From Paguma larvata (lineage: Eukaryota; Chordata; Mammalia; Carnivora; Viverridae): DNA of 64,000 nt. Below are positions 44,037 through 64,000 of the stretch, piece by piece (the stretch's first letter is position 1; the number at the start of each line of letters is the position of its first letter). The stretch is from positions 47,285,030 through 47,349,029 of the forward strand of contig CM057841.1 in the NCBI GenBank assembly GCA_030068075.1, given 5' to 3'. The notes below the pieces were generated by a model. It saw only the letters and a list, made by a program, of their open reading frames with translations. It made no database searches and had not been told where the DNA came from. A program made the translations under genes and the position numbers.

Positions 44037-45190
44037 GACTCTTCTGCCTATTCTGGGCATTTACATCGTATAAATATCCATTAAATATGGACATAAAACA
44101 AAGTATTGTTAAAGTTTTATTAGTCTTTAGAATAACGGAAGCCTATATGTTTGTTCAGTGGCAAGACTTGGGAAGAGCTGGATTTTTTTCCTTGGGGGAG
44201 GGGATTTTAAAATGCACGAATTCTCAACAACAACAACAAAAGAATACCCTAGTGAGGAGAAATTTTTCAGTTACCTCCGGTAAATAGCCACGGCAGAGAA
44301 GCAGTGTGATTTCAGTTGTATTTTGAAGTGCTTTGGCCAAACCACATACTGTGCCACCTTTCAACCTGGCCATAATGAGCACAAGCAGATGCCTTCTAGC
44401 AAGGATTGAACTTAGGTGCCTGTTTCTCCATATTTTATCGCTTTTTTTGCAAGTCTTTTTTTTTTTTTTAAATCATTCAGTAATTCTATCAAGACTATTC
44501 TAGCAGGTGAATGGCAGGTGAACAAGTACTGTCACAAGTGACTCCTGGGGGAGAATCAGCGGGTAAACAGTGTTGCTTATTTCCTGCATCATCACAGTTT
44601 ATGAATCCGAGTGCGTACTACTCTGTTCTCTTGATATTTAGAGAGAAATTCAGTAGAATTTTGCAATATAGGTTTCCCTCACCAAGACTCTAATCCAGTG
44701 TCCTTTTGACCTTTTGAATGAGGAAAAGCTAGCCATCCTGAAATCTTCTTTTTGCTTAAATGGTCAGTGAGTAATTTCCACTCCCAGTTGCCTAGATAGT
44801 TTCCTGGTGAGTCTTCAGGGCTAATAAATAGCTAATTGGTGCAGGTCTGTTGTACCACCTACAAAAAAATGTATACTCGTCATCAAACATAATTACCTTA
44901 AAGCCTCGGCCACTCATCAGGTTCCACTGGGAGCCACCTTCTCCCTTGGTCACCTCATGGCTTGAATACCCAGCTCTCCCTCTAACCCCTTTGTTATCTA
45001 TCTTTAACTCTGACTAACAGCACCGTAAGATCGGGGGACCCAGGTTATAGTGTATGATCATGGCGCATTTGCTGTTATTCCTGACTTTAAAGTGGTGGAG
45101 AAAATATCAACTTCCCTCCCAGCTCTCTGAAAAGCACAGGACTGAAGTTCTGGTGGGACTTCAGCACATCTTTACCTTGGCTACCCAAAA
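44037..45190. other. No recognised gene
   Basis: Spacer after the L1 target duplication. Small simple repeat (CAA)n at 44228-44240. No exon or named repeat supported. Confidence 0.3.
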
Positions 45191-45299
45191 ACGTACAGCT
45201 AAACTCAGTGTTTTGTCGCAGTGGCTACAATGACAGAGGATTTGATGTGGATTATTTCCTTGCAGCTGAAAACATATTGGATAGTGATGGAATGAATGT

Positions 45300-45880
45300 C
45301 TTCCTCCCAAGATCGGGCACAAGGCAGGTATGTCTGCTCTTACCACTACTGTTCAACACCATACGGGGAGTCCTAACAAGTGCAAGAAAGACAGAAAAAG
45401 AAATAAAGGGCATACAGATTGGAAAGGAAGAAATAAAACTGCCTACATACCATTTGCAAGAGGACAAAACTGCCTACATAGAGAATCCCTAAGAATCTAC
45501 ACAGTCTCCTAGAATGAACAATTGAGTTTAGCAAGGTCACAGAATCAAAGTCAAGGTACAAAAGAGAAAAAATTACTTGTTAGAAACTGAAATTTCTGAT
45601 AATAAAATTTCCTTCAATACAGTTTTAATAAATTTTCATAAATAGTGCCATTTACAACACCACAAAAAAAATCATGAAATTTTTAGGTATAAACCTAATG
45701 AAAGAACACCTAATAAGCAGAGAGAGAGAAGACACAGTGTTTATTGACTGAAAAACTCAATATTGTTAAGTTGTCAATTCTCCCCAGTTGATCTATATAT
45801 TCAAAGCAATCCAATCAAAATTGCAGCAAGACCTTTTGTCGAAATCAACAAAATGATCCAATTGTATGTCAATCATACAA
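45300..45880 (+). repeat. Old L1 ORF2 fragment
   Basis: Reads RSGTRQVCLLLPLLFNT and [15 protein letters not shown], the L1 reverse transcriptase palm, with the FADD region lost. Later wording (AACAATTGAGTTTAGCAAGG, TTTAGGTATAAACCTAATGA) follows ORF2 order. Much older than the L1 at 37342-44022. Confidence 0.85.
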
Positions 45881-45918
45881 TAAAGCTTAAAAAGAAAAAA
45901 AGCAGTGGAGAAAGGAGG

Positions 45919-46165
45919 GCAATACCATATAATGGTTAGAGCATGTGCTCTGAAGCCAGACAGTCTGGGCTCGAATCTCTGCTTTTCCACTTATTAGTTG
46001 TATCTTTGGGCAAGTACCTAACCTCCCCATTCTTCAACTTCCTAACTGAAACAAGATAACAGTATTTACTTCAAAGGCTGCTGGGATGATTGAGTTAATG
46101 GGAGTACCTGGCATAGGAAAGTACACAAAATGTTACTTGTTATTAGCATTTATTAAAGAACAGCT
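45919..46165 (+). repeat. MIR element
   Basis: Near-complete MIR order: ATAATGGTTAGAGCATGTGC, GGCTCGAATCTCTGCTTTTC, GGGCAAGTACCTAACC, then GATTGAGTTAATGG and GTTATTAGCATTTATT. Confidence 0.85.
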
Positions 46166-46529
46166 GTAACAAATAAAAGGCTAATATTCTGCAACGACTG
46201 GAACAAACAAACCTTGACTCAAGTAACTTCAACCGTGTCTTTGCCTAAATCACTTTTGGTGTACCTGCAGTTGTAAGTCCATTACTAAAAGATCTCTCAG
46301 AGTCTTTCCCACCGGGAGGATTGCTGCCAAACAAGGAGCTGGTGAAGCTGTCTTCTCAGGGCAAGGTTTCAGACAGCAGGTTAAGTGTGGAATTGAGAGC
46401 TGTCATGACAAGTCGATGACAGTACAAAGAGGCACGGGAGGGAACAAGGCACAGACTGACCTGCACCCAAAGAGGAGGACTGTCTCCTTATTCTTATAAA
46501 AGCATACCCTTAGGATCTCTCTAGATGGG
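46166..46529. other. No recognised feature
   Basis: Unassigned spacer between a MIR and a MER20 copy. Confidence 0.3.
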
Positions 46530-46702
46530 TGGAGACAAATTTTATTTTCATGACGAGGGACAGGCGGGAGTGTTACAAATAGTGTCTAGTGGGTAGAGGT
46601 CAGTGGGTAAACTGAATAAACCTCCTACAGTGCACAGGAGCGCGCCAACAAAAAACTATCGGGTCCCAAATGCTGATAGTGTCAAGTTTGAGAAACCTGC
46701 TT
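46530..46702 (+). repeat. MER20-like DNA transposon
   Basis: GTGTCTAGTGGGTAGAGGTC, CCTACAGTGCACAGGAG and GTCAAGTTTGAGAAACC match MER20 wording in plus orientation. Confidence 0.8.
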
Positions 46703-46955
46703 TAGATGGATAACCCACGCCACTTCTTTGGTTATAAGGTCATGGCAGACATGCTCTTCTAGGCATTATAAATACAAATGTTAAGGGTTTGCATGCAAAT
46801 ATAAGAGTATTAAAACTCTTCATACAGATTTTGTCAACGAATAAATTTAGAAATGCCAGGGAGCATATCTTGAAAATATTTTAAATAGGATATATAATCT
46901 GGGTAAAAGGCAGGGCTAATAATTTGTAAATGTCAGTAAGAAATGATAAATTACA

Positions 46956-47023
46956 GGGGTGCCTGGGCTCAGTCAATCAAGTATCTGACTCTTGGTTTCT
47001 GCTCAGGTTATTATCTCCTGGGA
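46956..47023 (+). repeat. SINE head fragment
   Basis: GGGGTGCCTGGGCTCAGTCA down to TTATTATCTCCTGGG, where it stops. An inverted head stub lies at 47107-47127. Confidence 0.8.
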
Positions 47024-47106
47024 TATTCTTATTTTAAAATCAGCTGATAAGTAATTTTAATTCCATCTGCAACCTTAATGCTTCTTTGTCATGTAACCTA
47101 ACATAC

Positions 47107-47127
47107 CAGGCCACCCAGACACCCTGA
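47107..47127 (-). repeat. Inverted SINE head stub
   Basis: CAGGCCACCCAGACACCCTG is the complement of a SINE 5' end. With 46956-47023 it makes a small inverted pair around about 80 bases. Confidence 0.6.
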
Positions 47128-47149
47128 GGGGAACATTATTCTGCCTATC

Positions 47150-47350
47150 ACAGGGAAAATGGAAAGCGAGTGGTAGTGCTGATGGTTATGGAGTTTCTTT
47201 TTGCAAATGATGAAAATGTTCTAAAATTGATTGTGGTGATGGTTGCACAATTCTATGAATACCAAAAGCTATTAAGTTGTGTGCTTTGTGCTTTGAATGG
47301 ACAAATTAGTATGGGATGTGAATTACATTTTAATAAAGCCAAATGTGTAT
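47150..47350 (+). repeat. Old L1 3'UTR fragment
   Basis: GATGAAAATGTTCTAAAATTG, GGTGATGGTTGCACAATTC and TTACATTTTAATAAAGC are the usual 3'UTR wording of older L1 families. Confidence 0.75.
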
Positions 47351-47399
47351 GTGTATTCAATATTTCTAAAACCATATTCTGTAATCTTCCTGCCTGAAA

Positions 47400-47990
47400 C
47401 CAGCTCCTCTTCCTGAATTCCTGAATTAACTAAATCTCAGTTAATGACACCTTCATCTATTGGGTCATGCAAACTTTATGGCTATTATCCCTTGCTCCCT
47501 CTCCCTCATATCTTATTCAATCTTTTTAAAAATCTCCACTGTTTTCACGTTCTACAATAATATCCCTTCTTCAGGGCCCTGGTCTTTCTTAATGTGACTC
47601 GATCTTTACCCCTAAGGAGGACAGGTGGGTTTTTTTCTTGTTTTGTTTTTTGTTTTTTGGGTTTTTTTTTTGTTTGTTTGTTTGGCTCTTTGGCAGTAAG
47701 ATGACATTTGTGGACCACTCTTGAAACTAGTTAAATGGTTTAAAAAATAAACCTGTGATACATTAATTAATATACATGTGTCTTTACCACTGTGATGAAA
47801 TCAAATGAAAAGATCTAAAGGTGAGCCCTAATAACAACGATGGTAATTTCGAATTAGGGAAGATAATAGCTTGTATTTTGAGATATCGGCATGAACTGTG
47901 ATGTGATATGAAAATATCTGTGATTTTTATTGGTGACAAAGGCACAGGTACTGCTGATGGTACTGGGGTTTGTTGCCAACACATAACGAA
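47400..47990. other. Spacer upstream of the ZNF19 promoter
   Basis: Low-complexity (GT)/T tract at 47630-47690. No gene recognised. CpG density rises from about 48050. Confidence 0.35.
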
Positions 47991-48049
47991 GGAAATGCTA
48001 AATTTCGGTTCGAGATCAGGGAAAACACCTCTCAGCTGCCACTGCTTTA

Positions 48050-48500
48050 CCTGGTCTCCGGGGACCAGGGTCCCAGCCCCGCCCACCCCGCCGGGGGCGT
48101 GAAGCTAGAGAACCATTGAGCGGCGCGGTCTGGCTTCCTAGAGAGGAGCGCGTGAGGCGTGGGCGTCGCGGCCCGCGCAGTGACGCGCTTCCGGTCACGC
48201 CGCACGCATCGCGCCTTTTCTGAGGTGAGTGGTGGCTTGGGTCGCCCAGTGGTGTCGGCTAGCGGCGCGCCCCTCACCGCTGGAAGAAGCTGCCGCCTTG
48301 GTCTCCGAAGCCGTGGAGGAGGGCGGCGGAGGTTGCTCGCGGGCCAAGCCCGCCCTCGCTCGGGTGCCGTGGCTCGCCCTGGTCCCGGCGCCCGCTCTGG
48401 GGCAAGGAGGCTGTGGATGGAGAAGAGACGCCCCGTGCGCCCGACGCAGCTGCAGAACGCTGCTCACTGGGCCAGCCACTACTGACTTAGCTAAACGCTG
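48050..48500 (+). promoter_or_regulatory. ZNF19: CpG-island promoter of ZNF19
   Basis: CpG-dense DNA without a TATA box. TGACGCGCTTCCGG at 48181-48194 combines an ATF/CRE-like and an ETS-type site and matches the promoter of the upstream broken copy. The inferred start is near or just before this motif, because exon 1 ends at 48224. Confidence 0.8.
48190..48224 (+). other. ZNF19: ZNF19 exon 1 (non-coding), start approximate
   Basis: The donor TTTTCTGAG|GTGAGT is strong and aligns with the donor at 29378 in the broken copy. The 5' edge is a guess, since no transcript evidence is available. Intron 1 runs to 50324. Confidence 0.6.
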
Positions 48501-49694
48501 GCTGTTACTCGGGGTTCCCGGGCTGCAGCTGTAAGGGAGACCAGCCTGGGCTCCGCCTTGGGAGCTTTTCAGTTTAATGGGAAAGTCACGTAGTCATTAA
48601 ATCTGACCAGTTCACTCTACCAGTTTGTCACCCAGTAGCTTCGGCCTGTTGCCTTTCAGTCGAAGACTACTTAACGTGCGCAGGTCCCTGCCTGGCGTCC
48701 TCTTATGCAACTTCTACCCCCTCGTTTTGCAGCACGCTCTCCTTGGCTCTGCTACGGCCCTTCTGGCTTTTCACCTCCAGAACATGCTTTTTTAACCCAG
48801 TTAATTCCAGTCCCTAATGTTTTTATCTACGATAGATTCCCCCGGGCAGTAATCACAATTGTGATCTTATTTATGAGTATCTTTAATTAATGTGTGCCTT
48901 TACACTGAGCCCCATGACAAGAGGGGTTACACCGTTTTTCCGTGTCTCCACTGTATCTCATACTTGGCCAGGATGAATAAAGTATACCATAAATGTTGAG
49001 TGAAGAAAGCACAAAGCAATGCAAGTGTATAATCTCAAACTGGGAGACGTGGTATACAGGGACGTGAACAAAGTATGAGTGGAGTGTTTAACATGGGGAG
49101 CTGACTTGGTTTGTAGATGATCTGAAGGATGACCTGGCGTTACCTGGGTGAAGAAGGGTCAGGCTGCTGGAGAGTATGGTAGGCAGAGACTATCCGTTAA
49201 AAAGATCCTAAGGTTGGAGCAGAGTGGTTCATAAAGAAACAACAGCAGGTATAAAGATCCTGAGTTAGCGTCATAGAGGGAACGGAAAGAAGGCCAGAGT
49301 GGCTAAACCAAGGAGAAGGGTGGCATAATATGAGGCTAGCAGGAAATAACGGCATGCGATGAAGTTAGGGAAGATGCCGGCTTTCGGGCAGAATATGACT
49401 GCTTAGCAAGAATACAGTGTCTGTAGGGGATGATATAATTAAAATAATAACCCAGACATTTTGGCACGTTGAGGTGGCCTTTCAGAGTCCTTTGCTAATC
49501 AATTTTGGTCATCACTGGGTCCTAGAATGGAGTGATGAACAAAAACATGCCTGCCCTGAGGTCCAAGAAAAGGAAGACTTCATCTTTGATTCTTTTTCTG
49601 AATTTTCTTCATGACTTTATCCTTCCATATTAACTTTAGAGTCACTTTATGAGGTTTTAAGAGAAATCCTGTTGGGATTATGATTGGAAGTGAT

Positions 49695-49870
49695 TTAATG
49701 TAGTAACTGAAAACATGGCTTTTGGGATTCTGACAGATCTGGTTTGGAATCCAAATTCATTCATCCACCATTTTGTGACCTTGGTAGAGAAAATTAATCT
49801 CTTAGCCTTGTTTTCTCATTTGGGAAAAAGAAAATTCATAGGATTATAGTGGAGACTGAAGGATATGTAT
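49695..49870 (+). repeat. MIR relic in ZNF19 intron 1
   Basis: AAACATGGCTTTTGGGATTC, GTTTGGAATCCAAATTC, TTGTGACCTTGG and TCTCTTAGCCTTGTTTTCTC follow MIR order. Confidence 0.75.
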
Positions 49871-50356
49871 TTTACATCCAAAAATTTTTTTATGTTTTTT
49901 TTAACTTTTCATGTTTCTCAGTGAAAGTTTGTTTTTAAAAATAAAGGTCTGGGTTTCCTCTTAGGTTTTGCTTTAGTTTCTTGTTTGTTTGGTTTTTCGT
50001 TTGTTTCTTTGGGGTTTTTTTTGTTTTTTGCTTGTGTGTGCTTATATTCCCCCTGTCCTCATATCTTACCGAGGACAGGCAGCATTGCTTGATGTTACGG
50101 GCTCTGGTACCCGAGGGCAGGTTACTTACTCTTTCAATATCTGTTTCCTTAGCATTCAAACTTCATTGTATGGTGTGGATTGAAAGAAGAAATATATGCC
50201 ACGTACCCAGTGGGCGTTCGGTAAATGATGGCTGCTATCGTTACTGGCAGCAGGTTTGTTGGTTTAAAGGAGAGCCTTTGACTGGGCCAAGCTCACTCAT
50301 GGTTCACTTTGCTTTTTCCCTCAGCCTCTGCCCTTCACTGAGAGGGAGCCCAGGTG

Positions 50357-59472
<9,116 letters not shown>

Positions 59473-60092
59473 TAGTGCACTAAATTTCCTTTTGGATTTC
59501 ATCTTCCACTCTAATGGGATGTGTGACACAGGCCTGGCTCAGCCACAGATTCCTTCCCCTAACCCATAGTTATTGGGTCAGATGTCAGTAGTTTACCCAT
59601 GATGATCCATTTAGAGCCCCAGGACTTGGAAAGAATTAATAGGAAGAAATGCTCTTCTTTTTTGCCTTAGTCCTAAAGCCGAGAGGAATTCTTAGATTCT
59701 TGTGGAGACAGAAAAAAGTCAACACAGCCAAAGAGAAATTAGTCACCCTGAAGAGCAGTCACCCTGGAATCTTCTGTTTGAACAACTGCTTTAAATCATA
59801 TCTGAAGCCAGAAGTACATCTGGGTTTTTTAATTCCAGTAACCAATACGTTTAGTTTTGTTTTTGTTCTGATGTGTTTTCTTTGTTGTTGTTCAAGCAAG
59901 TTTAGGGTAGGTTTTCTTTCCTTGTACAGAGCCTTACCAGCATAACAAAAATCTTCAGGGATAACAAATCTGATGGAGAAGTGTTTTATGTTCCAGCAGT
60001 CCCTCTGATTGTAACAAGAACGGAAAACCTGTTGTGATTGAAGAGCACGGGCTCCATCAGAACATCAGTATATAGAAGTTCTAGCTATTTGT
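59473..60092 (+). other. ZNF19 3'UTR and downstream, end not resolved
   Basis: Follows the stop codon. No clear AATAAA lies before the SINE at 60093, and AAAATAAAATAAAAAC in that SINE's tail or ATTAAA at about 60470 are possible polyadenylation signals. A 98-residue frame at 59649-59945 has no family features. Confidence 0.45.
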
Positions 60093-60296
60093 GGGGCACC
60101 TGAGTGGCTCAGAATATTGAGTATCTGACTCTTGACTTCAACTCAGGTCATGGTCTCGTGGTTCGCGAGATGGAGTCCCAGATCAGGTTCTGCGCCGACA
60201 ACATGGAACCTGCTTGGGATTCTCTCTTTCCCTCTTTTTCTCTCCCTCCCCTGCTTTTTTTCTCAAAATAAAATAAAAACTTAAAAAAATTTTTTT
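60093..60296 (+). repeat. SINE, variant body
   Basis: GGGGCACCTGAGTGGCTCAG head, AAAATAAAATAAAAAC tail. The flanks TAGCTATTT and TAGTTATTT are the probable target duplication. Confidence 0.9.
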
Positions 60297-60820
60297 AGTT
60301 ATTTAAGCTTTGTGACAAGTTTCATTGTTACTACAAAATTATGTCTGCGTCAGTGAATTCATTCTCAAGGTAAATCTTAACTATGAAGCCAAAAGCTTCC
60401 ACTCTTAAAGCTTTCATTTTGTTTACTCAGTTTTTATTTGGAATGGATGCTATTCTAGGGATTAAACTCTTAAAACTCTTAAAACTCTTATTGTAGTTTT
60501 TACAGTATGGCATTTACCAGTCTAGAATAGCATGCCCACCTTCCCTCTGATCTGGTTAGTGCACCAAGGAAAAGCTCTGGTTCTCTCACATGAAGGGGTG
60601 CTGAGGTGTCTCAGTAGGAAACAAAGAGCTGGCCCTTCAGATGATGACTAGTCTGCACTCTCTTTGTCTCCTGCCCTTTGGCTGCCAACCGTTGTGCCAG
60701 TCACCCTGCCACATTCCAGACTCCCTGCTCCCTGGCGGCTTCACCATCTCCTCTTTTTTTGCCAACAGTTTAATGAGCACTTGTATCATGTGCTTGGACT
60801 GATCAATGGGTAATAGGCTG
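60297..60820. other. No recognised feature
   Basis: Includes a small tandem repeat of TTAAAACTC near 60465-60490. No gene seen. Confidence 0.35.
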
Positions 60821-60824
60821 AGGG

Positions 60825-61150
60825 ATCGCTTAACCTAAAAATTGAAGTATGATATACATACGAGAAAATGCACAATTCATAGTTGTGCAACTTAAAATGT
60901 TATAAAGAACATAGCCTTATAATCAGGAAAATACATACCAGGACCTGATGTCTCCTTGTGCCCCATTCTACTCATTACTTCTCTCTCACAGTAACCTCTG
61001 TTCTGATTTCTGCCAACACACATTTTTACGTGAATGGAGTCATCAGTATAGATTCATTCTCCTTGCTATGTGGTTTTCTGTTACTTGAACATACCATGAT
61101 TATTGCCTATTGTTGGTAGGCATTTCAGTTATTTCTAGGGGGATCATTTT
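60825..61150 (-). repeat. Probable old L1 fragment, minus
   Basis: AATTGAAGTATGATATACAT, AATGCACAATTCATAGTTG and GTGAATGGAGTCATCAGTAT resemble the complement of old L1 3' regions. Diverged. Confidence 0.6.
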
Positions 61151-61178
61151 GAAGGCAGATAATCTAAAAGTCACTCAG

Positions 61179-61390
61179 AGGGGCGCCCGGGTGGCTCAGT
61201 TGGTTAAGCGGCTGACTTCAGTTCAGGTCATGATCTCATGGTCTGTGAGTTCGAGCCCCACGTCAGGCTCTGTGCTGGTGGCTCATCAGAGCCTGGAGCC
61301 TGCTTCAGTTTCTGTGTCTCCCTCTCTCTCTGCCCTTCCCCTGCTCACGTTCTGTCTCTATGTCTCTCAAAAATAAACGTTAAAAAAAAA
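61179..61390 (+). repeat. SINE (felid type)
   Basis: GGGGCGCCCGGGTGGCTCAG head. The flanks AAAAGTCACTCAG on both sides are a perfect target duplication. Confidence 0.95.
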
Positions 61391-61491
61391 AAGTCACTCA
61401 GAATAAAACTGGTGAGAGTAAACAGCTCTGGGACTGGTTTCCCGTGCTGCCATGTCAGCCACAGCTACCCTTAAATAAATGATGTTACAGC

Positions 61492-61690
61492 AGTAATACC
61501 CTTGGCACTCGCCCTATGCCAGGCACTTTCCTAATCACTGCACACAAATGATTCTCTGAAGTGGGTATTGTAATTAGCTCCGTGTTGCAGTTGAGGAAAA
61601 GATTGATTAGGCCACCCAAGGACACAGAGGTAGCAGAGTAAGGCTTCAGACACAGGCAGTCTGGTTTCAGAGTGCACCCATGTCCTAGTC
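61492..61690 (-). repeat. MIR element, minus
   Basis: CCCTATGCCAGGCACTTTCC, AAATGATTCTCTGAAG, GTTGAGGAAAAGATTG and CAGGCAGTCTGGTTTCAGAG follow MIR in reverse. Confidence 0.85.
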
Positions 61691-62167
61691 ATCCCTGTAT
61701 CGCCCTGTAGAGATCTGAGTTAAGGTCAGTAACAGAAGAGTGGAGTTTATTTGAGAAGAGTGTGAGATGGAGGAGAGTATCAGGAACAAGTCAAGATCAG
61801 GAGGCTGTGCCTGACTTCACACAGTGAGGGAAAGCATACATTGAGCTAGAACAGTAAGACATGCATAGTACAGACAGTCTCTTAATATGGCATATCCAGG
61901 AGGCAGAGGATCTGGCTCTTCGGTCCCTTCACCCTCTGAAACACCATTAGGAAATGGGTATTTTCTATTGTGTACTTGGACCAGAGAGCTGTCTCCTCTG
62001 AGGTGTTTAAGCTTTGAGATGTGATGATAGCCTTAGTGATGTTTAGTTGTTTTCATCTTTGTGGACTTAATTATCAAGTAGTTTGCATCCATGGTCCCTG
62101 ACCCCAGTGCCATTATCAGAAAGCCTCCTCCAACTGAGTAACTGCCTTTGAATTAGTTATGGTTAGT
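61691..62167. other. No recognised feature
   Basis: Unassigned spacer, no gene seen. Confidence 0.3.
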
Positions 62168-62490
62168 GTACTAGTTTCCTATGACTCTGTGACAAAATAC
62201 CACAAAATTAGTGGCATAAAACAAAATAAACTTAATCTGTCGGTTCTGGAGGCCAGAAGTCTGAAATCTGTTTTCTTGGGTTGAGATTACAGTGCTGTAG
62301 TCCCTGGGGAGGCTCTGGGAGGAGTCCATGCCTTGTCTCTTCCAGCTTCTGGTGGCTGCCAGCATTCCTTAGCTTGGGGCCACATCACTCCAATCTCTGC
62401 TTCTGTCTTCACATCATTTCTGTGTGTCTAATCTCCATTGGCTTCTCTCTTGTGGCATTTAATACCCACCCAGGTAATCCAAATGACACC
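62168..62490 (+). repeat. Ancient interspersed repeat, same family as 36823-37292
   Basis: Begins GTGTACTAGTTTCCTATGAC and runs through AAATACCACAAAATTAGTGG, GTTCTGGAGGCCAGAAG and CTTCACATCATTTCTGTG. Opposite orientation to the copy near 37 kb. Confidence 0.55.
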
Positions 62491-62540
62491 AGCAAAAACT
62501 GCCTTTTAAAAAATAGAATACTCAACTTTGTATTTTTATC

Positions 62541-62560
62541 TTTTTAATGTTTATTTACTT

Positions 62561-62609
<49 letters not shown>

Positions 62610-62768
62610 GGGGAGGAGCATAGAGAGAGGGAGATACAGAATCTGAAGCAGGTTCCAGGCTTTGAGCTGTCATCAAAGAGCCAGATGCGGGGCTTGAACT
62701 CAAGAACCATGAGATCATGACCAGAGCCAAAGTCGGACGCTTAGCTGAATGAGCCACCCAGGCGCCCC
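62541..62768 (-). repeat. SINE (felid type), minus, with expanded (GA)n
   Basis: Ends GAGCCACCCAGGCGCCCC. The (GA)n at about 62562-62601 is much longer than in other copies. Confidence 0.93.
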
Positions 62769-62973
62769 ATAATGTTTGTTTATTTTTGAGAGAGAGAGGG
62801 AGACAGAGCATGAGCAGGGGAGGGGCAGAGAGCGGGGAAGACAGAATTCGAAGCAGGCTTCAGGCTCTGAGCTGTCAGCAGAGAGCCCGATGCTGAGCTT
62901 GAACTCATGCACCATGAGATCATGACCTGAGCCAAAGTTGGACCCTTAACCACCTGACCTACCCAGGCGCCCC
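62769..62973 (-). repeat. SINE (felid type), minus, abutting its neighbour
   Basis: Begins directly at the head of the previous SINE and ends CTACCCAGGCGCCCC. Confidence 0.93.
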
Positions 62974-63008
62974 TCAAATATTTATTTATTTTTAAGTTTT
63001 TATTTTAT

Positions 63009-63209
63009 TTTCAATGTTTATTTTTGAGAGAGAGAGAGACAGAGTATGAGAGGGGGAGGGGCTGAGAGAGAGGGAGACAGAATCTGAAGCAGGCTCCAGG
63101 CTCTGAGCTGCCAGCCCAGGGCCTGATGCGGGGCTTGAACTCACGAACGGCGAGATTATGACCTGAGCCGAAGTCGGACGCTCAACCGACTGAGCCACCT
63201 TGGCGCCCC
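63009..63209 (-). repeat. SINE (felid type), minus, inside an L1 3' end
   Basis: Ends GAGCCACCTTGGCGCCCC. The flanks AAGTTTTTATTTTA and AAGTTTTCATTTTA are the target duplication. Confidence 0.93.
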
Positions 63210-63588
63210 TAAGTTTTCATTTTAAATTCTAGTTAGTTAGTTAGCATATAGTGTAATGTTGGTTTCAGCAGTAGAATTCAGTGATTCAAGACTTAAACAC
63301 CTAGTGCTTATCACAAATGCCCTCCTTAATACCCATCACCCATTTAGCCCCTCCCCTGCCCACCTTTCCTCCAGCAACCCTCAGTTTGTACTGTATAGTT
63401 AAGAGTGTCGTATGGTTTGCTTCCCTCTCTCCTTTTTCCCCCCTCCCCCTATGTTTATCTGTTTTGTTTCTTAAATTTCACATATGAGTGAAATCATAGT
63501 ATTGGTCTCTTACTGACTTATTTTGTTTATAATACACTCTAACTCCATCCATGTTGTTGCAAATGGCAAGAGTTCATTCTTTTTGATG
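63210..63588 (-). mobile_element. 5'-truncated LINE-1 3' end, minus
   Basis: Complement of L1 3'UTR and ORF2 end (AGTTAGTTAGTTAGCATATA, AATACCCATCACCCATTTAG, CTCCATCCATGTTGTTGC). Its T-rich tail continues left at about 62976-63008 beyond the SINE. GCAAAAACTGCC followed by T or A and TTTAAA occurs at 62491 and 63589, possibly the original target duplication. Confidence 0.85.
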
Positions 63589-63661
63589 GCAAAAACTGCC
63601 ATTTAAAGTAACATTTACAGGTCCAGGAAGTGGGACCTGGTATCTTCGTTTGGCGATTATT

Positions 63662-63866
63662 CTTTTTTTTGGTTTATTTATTTTGAGAGAGAGAGACAAC
63701 GAGAGCACAATTAGGAGAGGAGAGAGAGAGAGAAAGAGAGAATCCCAAGCAGGCTCCATACTGTCAACATAGACCCTGATATGGGTCTCGATCTCACAAA
63801 CCATGAGACCATGACTTGAACCAAAATGGAGTCTGATGCTCAACCGACTGAGCCTCCCAGGCACCT
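63662..63866 (-). repeat. SINE, minus
   Basis: T-run start, (GA) tracts, ends GAGCCTCCCAGGCACCT. The flanks TTGGCGATTATTC and TTGGCTATTACTC are the target duplication. Confidence 0.92.
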
Positions 63867-64000
63867 CTGGTTGGCTATTACTCAAATACACAAATAAGGT
63901 GAAAGAGGAAAGAAATGAACATTGATTGAGCAATGCCTGTATTGTATGTACTTTAAGTGAAACAGCATAGAGTATTTACTACAACTATGTGCTATTACCC

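Noticed and set aside
45208..45300. Frame CRSGYNDRGFDVDYFLAAEN leading into the old L1
   Set aside because: It looked exon-like, but there is no acceptor or donor pair with matching phase, and it joins directly to a decayed L1 reverse transcriptase piece.

Overview
The window is carnivoran, most likely felid, nuclear DNA. It carries more than 35 copies of a tRNA-Lys-derived SINE whose head reads like GGGGCGCCTGGGTGGCTCAG and whose body has the long felid-type form (CTCAGAGCCTGGAGCCTGCT, a CT-rich tract, then AATAAATAAACATTAAAA). It also carries LINE-1 elements of several ages, MIR, MER5A and MER20 relics, CpG-island promoters, and a spliced KRAB C2H2 zinc-finger gene. There is no prokaryotic or plasmid content, no CRISPR and no operon.

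Layout. 1-3716: a decayed sense-strand L1 (ORF2 and 3' end) with four SINEs nested in it. 3.7-11.4 kb: SINEs in unique or ancient DNA, plus a processed pseudogene of LAMTOR5 (5431-6033, minus) with a 15-base target duplication. 11424-17533: a defective class I (gammaretrovirus-like) endogenous retrovirus on the minus strand. It has both LTRs, a tRNA-Gly-type primer site and a polypurine tract, and it interrupts a SINE with a 4-base target duplication. 17.6-24.5 kb: ancient repeats. 24.5-26.15 kb: a badly decayed C2H2 zinc-finger exon. 29.1-36.3 kb: a partial, broken paralogue of the downstream zinc-finger gene. It keeps a CpG promoter, a first exon and the start-codon exon, but its splice donor is destroyed and both KRAB exons are missing. 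37342-44022: a full-length, young minus-strand L1 with intact ORF1, an ORF2 broken by one frameshift, and a GC-rich 5'UTR that contains tandem repeats. 45-47.4 kb: older L1, MIR and MER20 relics. 48.0-59.5 kb: the one intact cellular gene, a KRAB zinc-finger gene that I assign to ZNF19. It has a CpG promoter, a non-coding exon 1, a short start-codon exon, KRAB-A, KRAB-B and a zinc-finger exon. 59.5-64 kb: downstream DNA with MIR, L1 and five clustered SINEs.

How it fits together. ZNF19 would encode a nuclear DNA-binding repressor: the KRAB box recruits TRIM28 and the zinc-finger array reads DNA. The two homologous CpG promoters (about 29.3 and 48.2 kb) share a TGACGC plus CTTCCGG core, and their flanks align in the same order. 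This shows a tandem duplication of a zinc-finger gene in which the upstream copy died. KRAB zinc-finger proteins as a class silence LINEs and endogenous retroviruses, and such elements surround this gene. No specific target can be read from the sequence.
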